Below are positions 1 through 6,932 of a DNA stretch of 21,585 bases, piece after piece; within the stretch, counting starts at the first letter, position 1; each line of letters opens with the position of its first letter. The position numbers and the translations under genes are program-made. The stretch is taken from assembly GCA_905214495.1 (NCBI GenBank), contig CAJMLW010000024.1, positions 1-21,585 on the forward strand. Direction: 5' to 3'. Under the pieces are notes generated by a model that was not told where the DNA came from, did no database searches, and saw only the letters and a program-made list of their open reading frames with translations. Origin of the DNA: an uncultured bacterium. Lineage in GTDB: Bacteria; Bacillota; Negativicutes; Veillonellales; Veillonellaceae.

Positions 1-874
1 GATAGAAACTGGAAACGTCGAGAATATTTAACCCGTTGTTGAGGGTACCGATAATTAGGGCACCAATTAATGTGCCAACGATATGACCACGACCACCAGC
101 AAGGCTTGTGCCGCCAAGAACTACCGCCGCGATAGCGTCCAGTTCGTAGCCTGCACCTGCTGTAGGTTGTGCAGAGTTAAGACGAGATGTGATGATTGCA
201 CCGGCGATACCACAGAGCATACCAGTTAAGGCATACACAAAGATTTTAACGCGGTCAATCTTGATACCAGCAATGTAACTAACCTTTTCACTACCACCTA
301 CGGCGTATGTTTTACGGCCTAAGGATGTGCGGCTCAATACGAACCAGAGGATGATGAAAGCAAGGAACATTGTGATAGCTGGAACTGGAAGGCCTGCAAT
401 ATCCCCTTGGCCAAAGCCGTGGAATAGAGGATCTTGAGTAAGACCGGAGATTGGGTTACCGTCTGTGAATACTAGCGTCGCACCACGGTAGATTGTCATG
501 GTCGCCAAGGTAGCGATAAATGGAGCTACGCGGCCATAGGTAATAACGAGACCGTTAATACAGCCCAATACAAGGCCTGCACCGGCGGCTAGCACGATAG
601 CCAATACAGGGTCAGTACCAGTTACGATGAGATTGGCCATCACTGCACTAGAGAGGGCAAGGATGGAACCAACGGATAAGTCGATACCGCCAGTTAGGAT
701 GACGAAAGTCATACCAAAGGCGATGATCGCATTGATGGATACTTGTCGCAATAAGTTACGCAAGTTAGAGAATTCAAGGAAACTGTCGTTCATGACAGAG
801 ATAATGATAAATAATAGGATGAGGCCGATGAGGGGGCCTAATTTTTTTACATATTGTAGAGCTTTGCTGTCCAT
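1..874 (-). CDS. rbsC: Ribose ABC transporter permease RbsC (3' end beyond window)
   Basis: Inner-membrane permease of the ribose ABC importer, a partner of RbsA (ATPase) and a periplasmic RbsB not seen here. The 291 residues present begin MDSKALQYVKK and contain a run of hydrophobic helices. They include family-typical segments such as FVILTGGIDLSVG (about residues 58-70), GRVAPFIATLATM and AVVLGGTSLAGGRG. Family members are about 310-325 residues, so only the last few tens of residues lie off the left edge. The start is the ATG at 874, preceded by a strong AGGAGG. It overlaps the rbsA stop by one base (TAATG), which implies translational coupling. rbsB probably follows just outside the window; that is an inference from the usual operon order. 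Confidence 0.93.
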   Translation of the reverse strand, partial: MDSKALQYVKKLGPLIGLILLFIIISVMNDSFLEFSNLRNLLRQVSINAIIAFGMTFVILTGGIDLSVGSILALSSAVMANLIVTGTDPVLAIVLAAGAGLVLGCINGLVITYGRVAPFIATLATMTIYRGATLVFTDGNPISGLTQDPLFHGFGQGDIAGLPVPAITMFLAFIILWFVLSRTSLGRKTYAVGGSEKVSYIAGIKIDRVKIFVYALTGMLCGIAGAIITSRLNSAQPTAGAGYELDAIAAVVLGGTSLAGGRGHIVGTLIGALIIGTLNNGLNILDVSSFY

Positions 875-2355
875 TATTGTCCTCCTGTGGCTAATGTCAT
901 AATCGATTCTGGTGTTGCATCGCTGCGGTCCAAGATACCTGCTACGCGACCTTCATGAATGACCATAACGCGGTCGCTCATGCCGAGCACTTCAGGTAAC
1001 TCAGAGGACACCATGATAATGGACACACCATCGTTCGTTAATTCGTTCATTAAATCATAAATATCACGTTTCGCGCCGATATCAATACCGCGTGTCGGTT
1101 CGTCCATGATGATAATGGATGGCTTTTTACCAACCCATTTCGCGATAACCACCTTTTGTTGGTTACCACCGGATAGAGACGATGCCGGTTCGTGAATAGA
1201 TTGTGTTTTAACGCCTAGCTTTTTAGACAATTCGTCAGCAAAGGAATTGAGCTTGCCGCTATCAAGTACATGAGATGGGCAAATGTCACCAAGGTTCGGC
1301 AATGTAATATTGGAACCGATGGAGAAATCGAGAATCAAGCCTTCGCTCTTTCTGTTTTCTGTAATGAAAGCAATGCCAGCTTTGATGGCATCTTCTGGTT
1401 TTTTACAGTTTAGAACAGAACCGTTAACTGTTACGGTACCGCCGTTATGCTTATCTACACCAAAGATAGCGCGCATAATTTCTGTGCGGCCAGCACCCAT
1501 AAGGCCTGCTACACCGAGAATTTCGCCTTTGCGTAAGGAGAAGGAAATATCGTTGTTAAAACCTTCAGGTTTGAGGTTATCAACGCTCATCACTACTTCG
1601 CCTGGTGTTGTGGTGCGAGTAGGGTAGAACTCGTCGATAGAACGACCTACCATGTGGCGTACTACTTCGTCTACAGAAATTTCAGCAGTTGGTTTTGTAA
1701 TGATGGTGTGACCATCACGCATAACCGTAATCGTATCGCATTCGCTAAATACCTCTTCCATACGGTGAGAGATATATACGATTGCCACGCCGCGGGCTTT
1801 CATTTTGCGCATCATGTTGAACAATGTTGCCGTTTCACGCTCTGTGAGGGCTGCTGTCGGTTCGTCCATGATGACAACCTTGGCATCTAACATCAAGATA
1901 CGAAGGATTTCCGTCATCTGTTGGTGACCAACGGAGCAAAGGCCTGCCTCAGTTGTGAGCGGCAATTCAATGCCTAGTTCGCGGCATGTATTTTCCGCCT
2001 CAGCGAGCATTGCTTTTTTATCGAGCATACCAAATTTATTGCGCTTTGGTCTCATTAAATACAGATTTTCTAACAATGTTAGATTTGGCCAAATGTTGAG
2101 CTCTTGGTGGATGAAAGCCACGCCGTTTAGCTCGGCCTCTCTCGGATTCGGGAAGGTGCGCTCTACGCCGTCAATGGTGATTGTACCAGCGTCTGCCTTG
2201 TGAATGCCCGTAAGGATATTCATGAGGGTGGACTTGCCGGCCCCATTTTCGCCCATCAAGGCATGAACCTCGCCCTCCTTGAGGGTAATACTTACATCGC
2301 GCAGTACTTGGTTCGTACCAAATGCCTTCGCAATGCCTGACATAACAATTTCCAT
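874..2355 (-). CDS. rbsA: Ribose ABC transporter ATP-binding protein RbsA (tandem cassettes)
   Basis: Cytoplasmic ATPase that powers ribose import through RbsC; sugar-importer family with two cassettes in one chain. Its 493 residues match the usual length. Cassette 1 has Walker A GENGAGKST (about 35-43), a non-canonical signature SVGHQQ (about 140-145) and Walker B VVIMDEPTAAL (about 159-169). Cassette 2 has the degenerate Walker A GLMGAGRTE typical of this family (about 283-291), a canonical LSGGNQQ signature (about 393-399) and IIIMDEPTRGID (about 413-424). The asymmetry is normal for RbsA/MglA/XylG proteins. The start at 2355 has AGGAG upstream. The gene lies between rbsD (74-base gap) and rbsC (one-base overlap). 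Ribose specificity is inferred from rbsK and rbsD. Confidence 0.94.
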   Translation of the reverse strand: MEIVMSGIAKAFGTNQVLRDVSITLKEGEVHALMGENGAGKSTLMNILTGIHKADAGTITIDGVERTFPNPREAELNGVAFIHQELNIWPNLTLLENLYLMRPKRNKFGMLDKKAMLAEAENTCRELGIELPLTTEAGLCSVGHQQMTEILRILMLDAKVVIMDEPTAALTERETATLFNMMRKMKARGVAIVYISHRMEEVFSECDTITVMRDGHTIITKPTAEISVDEVVRHMVGRSIDEFYPTRTTTPGEVVMSVDNLKPEGFNNDISFSLRKGEILGVAGLMGAGRTEIMRAIFGVDKHNGGTVTVNGSVLNCKKPEDAIKAGIAFITENRKSEGLILDFSIGSNITLPNLGDICPSHVLDSGKLNSFADELSKKLGVKTQSIHEPASSLSGGNQQKVVIAKWVGKKPSIIIMDEPTRGIDIGAKRDIYDLMNELTNDGVSIIMVSSELPEVLGMSDRVMVIHEGRVAGILDRSDATPESIMTLATGGQ

Positions 2356-2400
2356 AACTACTCCTATATGATTGGTGAAAGTATTTCTTGATGTATGTAA

Positions 2401-2432
2401 TAGATTAGATGGTTAGTTAATCTACTAATCTA
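2401..2432 (-). other. Small inverted repeat in the rbsD-rbsA gap
   Basis: An 8-base inverted repeat (TAGATTAG at 2401-2408, CTAATCTA at 2425-2432) whose outer arm includes the rbsD stop codon. There is no T-run next to it on the minus strand, so it may be an mRNA-stabilising or processing hairpin rather than a terminator. It could also be chance in AT-rich DNA. Confidence 0.3.
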
Positions 2433-2843
2433 GGGACGATCGCTAAAGATACAATCGGCGCGCAAGATAATGTTCGCATACGGAGATACTTCACCAGTTC
2501 TAATAATGCATTTGCATTGTTTTGTGGCTTCTTTGAAAGCCTCGTGACTAGTTGTAATCCATTCGAATTCATCGCAAGGAAATGTTGACTCTAAGAAATC
2601 ATGATTCTTTGGATTAAAATCTTTCATCTCCTTGGCAATATGAATTGCTTCAATCTTCATATGCTGTGTGATAAGAGATACAACTTGCTCAAAACTTGGT
2701 ACACCAAATTCCAAAGCAAGGTCAATTTTTTGAACCCCTTCAGGTACAGGTAGACCACAATCAGAAATACAAATTGTATCTGTATGGCCAAGGTCAGCTA
2801 ATACCTTAGCAATATGGCTATTTAAAATACCATTTCGTTGCAT
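2430..2843 (-). CDS. rbsD: D-ribose pyranase RbsD
   Basis: Interconverts beta-D-ribopyranose and beta-D-ribofuranose so that the imported sugar is available in the furanose form used by ribokinase. The 137 residues (MQRNGILN to IFSDRP) match the usual length of about 131-139. The conserved N-terminal region is clear: LGHTDTICISDCGLPVP at about 18-34, carrying the family's catalytic-type histidine (H20). The reading frame stays open 44 codons further upstream. The ATG at 2843 was chosen because AGGAG sits just before it and family homology begins there; the extension would run through two palindromes. The gene is second in the rbsK-rbsD-rbsA-rbsC operon. Confidence 0.93.
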   Translation of the reverse strand: MQRNGILNSHIAKVLADLGHTDTICISDCGLPVPEGVQKIDLALEFGVPSFEQVVSLITQHMKIEAIHIAKEMKDFNPKNHDFLESTFPCDEFEWITTSHEAFKEATKQCKCIIRTGEVSPYANIILRADCIFSDRP

Positions 2844-2861
2844 AATAAACTCCTTTTTATC

Positions 2862-2899
2862 ATTCAATAAATGAGGCTTTTTAGCCTCATTTATTGAAT
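2862..2899. repeat. Perfect 17-bp hairpin upstream of rbsD
   Basis: A perfect inverted repeat with arms ATTCAATAAATGAGGCT (2862-2878) and its complement (2883-2899) and a TTTT loop. On the minus (operon) strand it ends about 18 bases before the rbsD start, directly ahead of the AGGAG. It is not followed by a T-run on that strand. It could be an intercistronic stabilising or processing stem, or partly occlude rbsD translation initiation. Confidence 0.6.
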
Positions 2900-2955
2900 T
2901 GTTAAATTTACTATATAGAGGATGAACGTATTCGTTGGTTAGCAAACTTTTGTTA

Positions 2956-3051
2956 GAACTGAATAGGACTTTCAAAGCGACTTTGGCCCTGCGGAGGCCG
3001 TAGGCCGAAGTCAGACCCGGCCGGTGGAGCTTTTAAAGTCCTGTTCAGTTC
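2956..3051. repeat. 96-bp imperfect palindromic element (REP/MITE-like)
   Basis: Terminal inverted arms of 23 bases (2956-2978 and 3029-3051) match at 21 positions. Nested inside is a second stem, GACTTTGGCC (2979-2988) with GGCCGAAGTC (3003-3012), matching 9 of 10. The core also holds the palindrome CCGGCCGG. The core is markedly GC-rich against AT-rich surroundings. It begins just after the rbsK stop codon (3053-3055). It encodes nothing recognisable. It resembles a dispersed palindromic element, but copy number cannot be judged from one window. Confidence 0.55.
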
Positions 3052-3052
3052 G

Positions 3053-3940
3053 TTAATGCTTAGCCAAGAATGCGTCAACCTCATCCTTGGTAGGCATTCC
3101 GGACTGAGCACCTAGCTTTTGAATGGAGAGGGCGGCTGCTGCGTTGCCGTAGTGTAGAGAGTCGGCTAGACTTTTACCATTAACGATAGCCGTTGCAAAG
3201 GCACCATTAAATGTGTCGCCTGCGCCTGTTGTATCCACTGGTTCTATCTTGAAACCTGGAACAATGCGAATTTCGCCATCATCTGCGTAGCCTACACCTT
3301 GGCTACCAAGAGTCACGATGATTTTATTTTCGTTGGCTAATAATGTTTCCTCTGTAGTTTGGTTAGGGTAGAGGGACGATAATTCGTGTTCATTTGGCGT
3401 AATATAGGTGGCTAGTTCCAACCACTCAGGATTGAGGTCGGCTGCTGGAGCTGGATTTAAGAGGACTTTCACATGTGCCTCGTGACAACGACGAACGATG
3501 TATTCGATTGTGGGAATAGGAATTTCGTTTTGTAGCATTACGAGATCGGCTTGTTCGATAGCGGACCAAGCATTATCGACTACAGATTGGTCTACCTTAG
3601 CATTAGCACCAGCGATGACGATAATGCTATTGTCACCTTCGGCTAACGTGATATGAGCAGTGCCTGTTGTCGTATCTGGGACAGTGACAATATAGTCCGT
3701 GTTGATATGAGTTTCTTTGAGGTTGTCTAAAATCATTTTGCCATACGCATCTTGACCGATACAACCTACCATTGTAACCTCTGCACCGAGACGAGCTGCT
3801 GCTACCGCTTGATTAGCACCTTTTCCGCCATGAGCGATGTGCAATTCGTTGCCCATAATTGTTTCACCTGCTGCGGGACGCTTATCCGCGAGGACTACAA
3901 TATCCATGTTACAACTACCTATAACAACAATGCGATTCAT
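3053..3940 (-). CDS. rbsK: Ribokinase RbsK
   Basis: PfkB-family sugar kinase converting D-ribose and ATP to ribose 5-phosphate in the cytoplasm. It has 295 residues, close to the usual 305-310. Visible motifs are the N-terminal VIGSCNMDIVV and the substrate-binding GGKGANQAVAAARLGA (about 38-53). The C-terminal PfkB signature DTTGAGDTFNGAFA carries the anion hole and catalytic Asp near residue 242. The start at 3940 has AAGGAG upstream. It is the first gene of the operon, with a promoter and operator candidate at 3985-4013. A terminator at 4046-4082 separates it from the toxin-antitoxin pair. Specificity for ribose follows from the neighbouring rbsD, rbsA and rbsC. Confidence 0.95.
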   Translation of the reverse strand: MNRIVVIGSCNMDIVVLADKRPAAGETIMGNELHIAHGGKGANQAVAAARLGAEVTMVGCIGQDAYGKMILDNLKETHINTDYIVTVPDTTTGTAHITLAEGDNSIIVIAGANAKVDQSVVDNAWSAIEQADLVMLQNEIPIPTIEYIVRRCHEAHVKVLLNPAPAADLNPEWLELATYITPNEHELSSLYPNQTTEETLLANENKIIVTLGSQGVGYADDGEIRIVPGFKIEPVDTTGAGDTFNGAFATAIVNGKSLADSLHYGNAAAALSIQKLGAQSGMPTKDEVDAFLAKH

Positions 3941-3984
3941 GATATCTCCTTACTTATTTATTAGTGTATCTTAATTCTGTTATT

Positions 3985-4013
3985 AGTATAGCGTAAATAA
4001 CGTTGTTTATCTA
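3985..4013 (-). promoter_or_regulatory. Candidate rbs operon promoter with LacI-type operator
   Basis: On the minus strand, TATACT (3990-3985) is a good -10. At 17 bases' spacing the -35 is weak (TAGATA, 4013-4008). The spacer is almost filled by a 16-bp imperfect palindrome, TAAATAACGTTGTTTA (3994-4009, 7 of 8 pairs), with a central CG, as in LacI/RbsR-family operators. This position would allow repression by blocking RNA polymerase. No regulator gene is in the window, so RbsR-type control is an inference. Confidence 0.5.
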
Positions 4014-4040
4014 TATAAATAACCATAAATTATGGAAATA

Positions 4041-4082
4041 AAAAATCGGTATACATTTTCTTGAGAGAGAAATGTATACCGA
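4041..4082 (-). terminator. Rho-independent terminator of the toxin-antitoxin operon
   Basis: A 13-bp perfect stem, TCGGTATACATTT (4046-4058) with its complement (4070-4082), and an 11-base loop. On the minus strand it is followed by a T-run (complement of 4041-4045). It lies 15 bases after the toxin stop and insulates rbsK from the toxin-antitoxin transcript. Confidence 0.85.
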
Positions 4083-4097
4083 AAATATTGGGAAGTT

Positions 4098-4424
4098 TTA
4101 TAAACCATTAAGGATATTAATGTAATCTTGTCGTTGATCTAGTATAGAGAGTAAGTAAATAGTTTTAGTTTCTTCTACAACTGTATAGAATATAATGAGT
4201 TTGTTTAAAATTAGCATACGAAAGTCATTGTCTTTAAGATTTCTGATTTTAGGGGTATTACCCATATATGGATGTAATTGAAGATTTAAAATAGCTGTTT
4301 GGATATTTTCTTTAACTTGTAGTGCTGTCTCTTTAGAAAATTGCATAGCTACATAGAGTATTTGTTGATGCAGTTCTTTGTTGAATTTTTCTGTAGGAAT
4401 AATGGTGTAAGTTTTTATTTTCAT
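4098..4424 (-). CDS. Type II toxin, RelE/ParE family
   Basis: Small toxin of 108 residues. The RelE/ParE pattern is visible: N-terminal TIIPTEKFNKELHQQILYV helices, central LQLHPYMGNTPKIRNL, DFRMLILNKLIIFYTV, and a C-terminal strand IYLLSILDQRQDYINIL. The family fold either cuts mRNA at the ribosome (RelE) or poisons gyrase (ParE); the sequence does not decide which. It follows the antitoxin gene after 6 bases, and its GGAG lies in the antitoxin's last codons, so expression is coupled. The start at 4424 was chosen because it is the first ATG with that ribosome binding site. Family assignment is good; target and activity are unknown. Confidence 0.8.
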   Translation of the reverse strand: MKIKTYTIIPTEKFNKELHQQILYVAMQFSKETALQVKENIQTAILNLQLHPYMGNTPKIRNLKDNDFRMLILNKLIIFYTVVEETKTIYLLSILDQRQDYINILNGL

Positions 4425-4430
4425 TATATC

Positions 4431-4712
4431 TTACTCCATTTGTTCTAACATTTTATCGATGCTACTAAAAGCTTCTTCTACGGTAGTAGTTCGACCATGA
4501 ATAATATCATTCTGTCCCTCTATTAGGGATGATAGTAATTCGATCTTTGCTTTTAACATATTATATGTATTATATCCCAAGCTGACAGTATCACCACGAC
4601 CATTTACTGTAATTATGGCTGCCTCATCTTTTAGTTGTAAGGTCTTAGATATTTCAGGATACTTATTTCGTAAATCTGATGATGGACGAATTGTTTCGCG
4701 TAAGATGCCCAT
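4431..4712 (-). CDS. Type II antitoxin, Phd/YefM family
   Basis: A 93-residue protein expected to bind its own promoter through the N-terminal domain and neutralise the downstream toxin through the C-terminal tail. The N-terminal region IRPSSDLRNKYPEISKTL followed by AAIITVNGRGDTVSLGYNTYNML matches the Phd/YefM pattern. An acidic, helical C-terminus (TVEEAFSSIDKMLEQME) would be the toxin-binding segment. AAGGAG precedes the ATG at 4712. The order antitoxin then toxin and the small spacing are typical. A long palindrome at 4755-4796 is the likely autoregulatory operator. Confidence 0.8.
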   Translation of the reverse strand: MGILRETIRPSSDLRNKYPEISKTLQLKDEAAIITVNGRGDTVSLGYNTYNMLKAKIELLSSLIEGQNDIIHGRTTTVEEAFSSIDKMLEQME

Positions 4713-4754
4713 ATTTATCTCCTTATAATTTACAATATCTCTATTTCTAATTTG

Positions 4755-4796
4755 TATACTGTAATTATATCATTTAAACGATATAATTACAGTATA
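4755..4796 (-). promoter_or_regulatory. Operator/promoter of the toxin-antitoxin operon
   Basis: A perfect inverted repeat with 17-base arms (4755-4771 and 4780-4796) around an 8-base spacer. Minus-strand -10-like hexamers TATAAT (4769-4764) and TATACA (4758-4753) fall inside or at the edge of the repeat, so a bound dimer would cover the promoter. That matches autorepression by Phd/YefM-type antitoxins. The -35 is weak (CTGTAA for the first -10). Confidence 0.6.
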
Positions 4797-4834
4797 TTTT
4801 TGTGTTGAAGTATCAAAGATAGTACTTCGTTATA

Positions 4835-4880
4835 AAAATAAAAGACTATCTTCCTATTCAAGATAAGAAAGATAGTCTTT
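4835..4880 (-). terminator. Rho-independent terminator after the Rossmann-fold gene
   Basis: A 12-bp perfect stem, AAAGACTATCTT (4841-4852) with its complement (4869-4880), and a 16-base loop. It is followed on the minus strand by TTTTATTTTTAT-type sequence. It lies 5 bases beyond the stop of the minus-strand gene at 4886. Confidence 0.75.
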
Positions 4881-4885
4881 GTATC

Positions 4886-5188
4886 CTATAAAAACGATGG
4901 TTTATTGTAGTGTGTACCCGGTTCACCTACACCAATGCTAGCGCGGTTGAATGGTGTTTCGTCTTCAACATGTAGGATATCATAAACGGCTTCCTCTAAT
5001 TTTTTAGGGTTTTGGAAGAACCCTTCGATAACGGTTATCCGTTCGTGTTCTAAAATTTCCGGATGAATACGTGTGCTCAATTGACGTCCATATAATGTGA
5101 TGTGCATATCTGTATATGTTAAAAGTGTCGCTGTCAATCGTTGTGCGATTTGGCCTGCAGCGCTTAAAATTGTAATATATTTGTACAT
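4886..5188 (-). CDS. NAD(P)-binding Rossmann-fold protein, internally deleted (probable pseudogene)
   Basis: A 100-residue product. Residues 1-68 look like the N-terminal Rossmann unit of an NmrA-like or atypical SDR protein: MYKYITILSAAGQIAQRL, then a strand ending in YGR. Residues 69-100 (YDILHVEDETPF to GVGEPGTHYNKPSFL) look like the extreme C-terminus of the same family, which is normally about 200-220 residues. The central half is missing without loss of frame. The first glycine of the nucleotide-binding loop is Ser9, also consistent with decay. The ATG at 5188 has AGGAG seven bases upstream; an in-frame ATG at 5224 lacks one. An extended -10 (TGATATAAT) covers 5231-5223. No function can be claimed, and a functional small protein is not excluded. 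Confidence 0.6.
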   Translation of the reverse strand: MYKYITILSAAGQIAQRLTATLLTYTDMHITLYGRQLSTRIHPEILEHERITVIEGFFQNPKKLEEAVYDILHVEDETPFNRASIGVGEPGTHYNKPSFL

Positions 5189-5222
5189 GTAGATCTCCTG
5201 TGTGGGCGTAATTAATATATGC

Positions 5223-5231
5223 ATTATATCA
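5223..5231 (-). promoter_or_regulatory. Extended -10 promoter for the Rossmann-fold remnant
   Basis: Minus strand TGATATAAT: a perfect -10 with an upstream TG, about 35 bases before the chosen start at 5188. The -35 is poor, which extended -10 promoters tolerate. Confidence 0.45.
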
Positions 5232-5284
5232 TAACTATGTGACGAGGAAGTGAGAAAGCTTTGTATAGAAAAGGATTATAAACT

Positions 5285-5312
5285 TTCACAATACCCATAT
5301 AAATGTTAAAAT
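5285..5312 (+). promoter_or_regulatory. Promoter of the ECF transporter operon
   Basis: TTCACA (5285-5290), a 16-base spacer, then TAAAAT (5307-5312). Both hexamers match consensus at 5 of 6 positions. It lies 36 bases before the first start codon and is divergent from the Rossmann-fold gene. Confidence 0.5.
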
Positions 5313-5348
5313 AAACAGTATATATTCTATTGAAGAAAAGAGGGTATT

Positions 5349-6932
5349 ATGGAACGGATAAAGGATCTTGTGTACACCCATGATCAGGGTGGACAGTTTA
5401 GATGGGTAACGGTGAGCACTTTGATGCTTGCGTTAGGTACAATTTTGCACTTGGTGAGCCCAAGTTTTGCCGGGGTTACGCCAAACTGGATGATTGCGGC
5501 CTATTGTGTGGCGATTTTATTGACAAAACCTAGCGTCTCTCAAGCATTAGGGATTGGCTTAGTAGCGGCTTTGATTGAGGTGTTAACCTCTAAATCTGGT
5601 TTCCCTTATGGTAACTTGTTGTCCGAGCCAGCTGGTGCATTGGTGATAACATTCATTTCGCGTACCATGACATCTATGAAAATTGGTAAAATTGGCTCCT
5701 TTGAGATTACACCGATAGTAGGTGCATTCTTTACAACTGTTGTATCTGGTGGTATTTTCGTTACGTTGTTATGGCAAATTGCAGGATTACCTAATAATGT
5801 ATATCTGTATGCTATGTGGCCCCTTGTGTTAGTGGTGGCCGCTGTAAATGCAGCGATTACACCTGTGTTGTATATTCCGGCTCAAAAGATGTTTGTAAAA
5901 CGTGGCATGTTGCCAAGCGGTAGCGAAGCCTCTAGCGACCATAGTGGACTTGTTATTACACCAGAACGGGATGCAAAGATTTCTATTGAGCATATGAATT
6001 ATTTCCATCCTAAGGCTACTGTACCTACATTAAAGAACATCAATCTCGATGTGCACGAAGGTGATTTTCTTGTTGTAACAGGTCCTGCTGGTTGTGGTAA
6101 GAGTACACTTTGCATGGCTATGGTTGGGGCCGTGCCTAAATTCTATGGCGGTCGCCTTGAAGGTATGGTCTTTGTAGATGGTAAGGCTACAACACAATTG
6201 TCGATTCCTGAATTAGCCAATCATATTGGTGTTGTTCTTGCCGATTATGATACGCAACTTGTAACGATGACTGTTCGTGAAGAAGTGGCCTTTGCCATGG
6301 AAAACCGTGGTTACGATCGAGCTACTATCGATGCCCGTTGTGCAGAGGTATTTAAACAAGTTGGTATTGAAGGCCTTGAGGACCGCAAAATTACGAGCTT
6401 GTCCGGCGGTCAACGTCAGCGGTTAGCAATTGCTTCCGTGTTGGCAACCAATCCATCTATTCTCGTTCTTGATGAACCGACGAGTTCTCTTGATCCAGAT
6501 GGGACGGCTGAACTATATCGCCTCGTTGGTGATTTAAACCGTAATCATGGTATCACTGTTGTAGTTATCGACCATGATTTACATGCCGTATTGCCATATG
6601 CTAACCGTATGGCGCTTATGGTGGATGGTGAAATCGTATGCGATAGCGATGTGGCTACAACATTGGAATACATGTACAATCATGATATTTATGTAGAAGC
6701 ATTGCCATCTGTATTTACAACGTATATGGAACTTGAAAAAGCTGGTTATCATAGTGATGAACCTTGGCTTAGCATTGAATCGGCAATCAAGGGCCTTCAT
6801 CATATAGAGATGGCTAAGGCAATTGACCGTTCTCGTTATGAAAATTCAAGGGATGTAATTGATGCTGGTGAAAGCCAAGTTCAACATAGTAATACGATAG
6901 GTGAAAGTGTAGGAGGTGGCGCACATGCTTAA
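5349..6932 (+). CDS. ECF transporter fusion: S-component-like membrane domain plus EcfA ATPase
   Basis: A 527-residue two-domain protein. Residues about 18-185 are hydrophobic with several membrane helices. The stretch around LALGTILHLVSPSF and TSKSGFPYGNLLSEPAGALV resembles TrpP-like ECF substrate-binding (S) components. Residues about 210-430 are an ABC cassette: Walker A GPAGCGKST (245-253), signature LSGGQRQ (351-357), Walker B ILVLDEP (371-377) and H-loop His409. A C-terminal tail of about 90 residues has no recognised domain. AGAGGG precedes the ATG. It is the first gene of a three-gene unit with a second ATPase and EcfT, overlapping the former by 8 bases. The substrate is unproven; a tryptophan-like ligand is only a guess from the S-domain. 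S components are usually separate proteins, so the fusion stands out. Confidence 0.85.
   Translation: MERIKDLVYTHDQGGQFRWVTVSTLMLALGTILHLVSPSFAGVTPNWMIAAYCVAILLTKPSVSQALGIGLVAALIEVLTSKSGFPYGNLLSEPAGALVITFISRTMTSMKIGKIGSFEITPIVGAFFTTVVSGGIFVTLLWQIAGLPNNVYLYAMWPLVLVVAAVNAAITPVLYIPAQKMFVKRGMLPSGSEASSDHSGLVITPERDAKISIEHMNYFHPKATVPTLKNINLDVHEGDFLVVTGPAGCGKSTLCMAMVGAVPKFYGGRLEGMVFVDGKATTQLSIPELANHIGVVLADYDTQLVTMTVREEVAFAMENRGYDRATIDARCAEVFKQVGIEGLEDRKITSLSGGQRQRLAIASVLATNPSILVLDEPTSSLDPDGTAELYRLVGDLNRNHGITVVVIDHDLHAVLPYANRMALMVDGEIVCDSDVATTLEYMYNHDIYVEALPSVFTTYMELEKAGYHSDEPWLSIESAIKGLHHIEMAKAIDRSRYENSRDVIDAGESQVQHSNTIGESVGGGAHA

Noticed and set aside
627..902. Plus-strand open frame opposite rbsC
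   Set aside because: It is the reverse of a well-conserved permease gene, has no ribosome binding site and no recognisable protein features.
2844..2975. 44-residue N-terminal extension of RbsD
   Set aside because: The frame is open but crosses both palindromes. It has no family homology, and the AGGAG lies before the internal ATG at 2843.
5189..5224. Upstream ATG for the Rossmann-fold remnant
   Set aside because: It overlaps the predicted -10 and lacks a ribosome binding site; family-like sequence begins at the ATG at 5188.
5225..5348. Riboswitch or T-box ahead of the ECF operon
   Set aside because: Only about 30 bases separate the predicted transcription start from the ATG, too short for a structured sensor.
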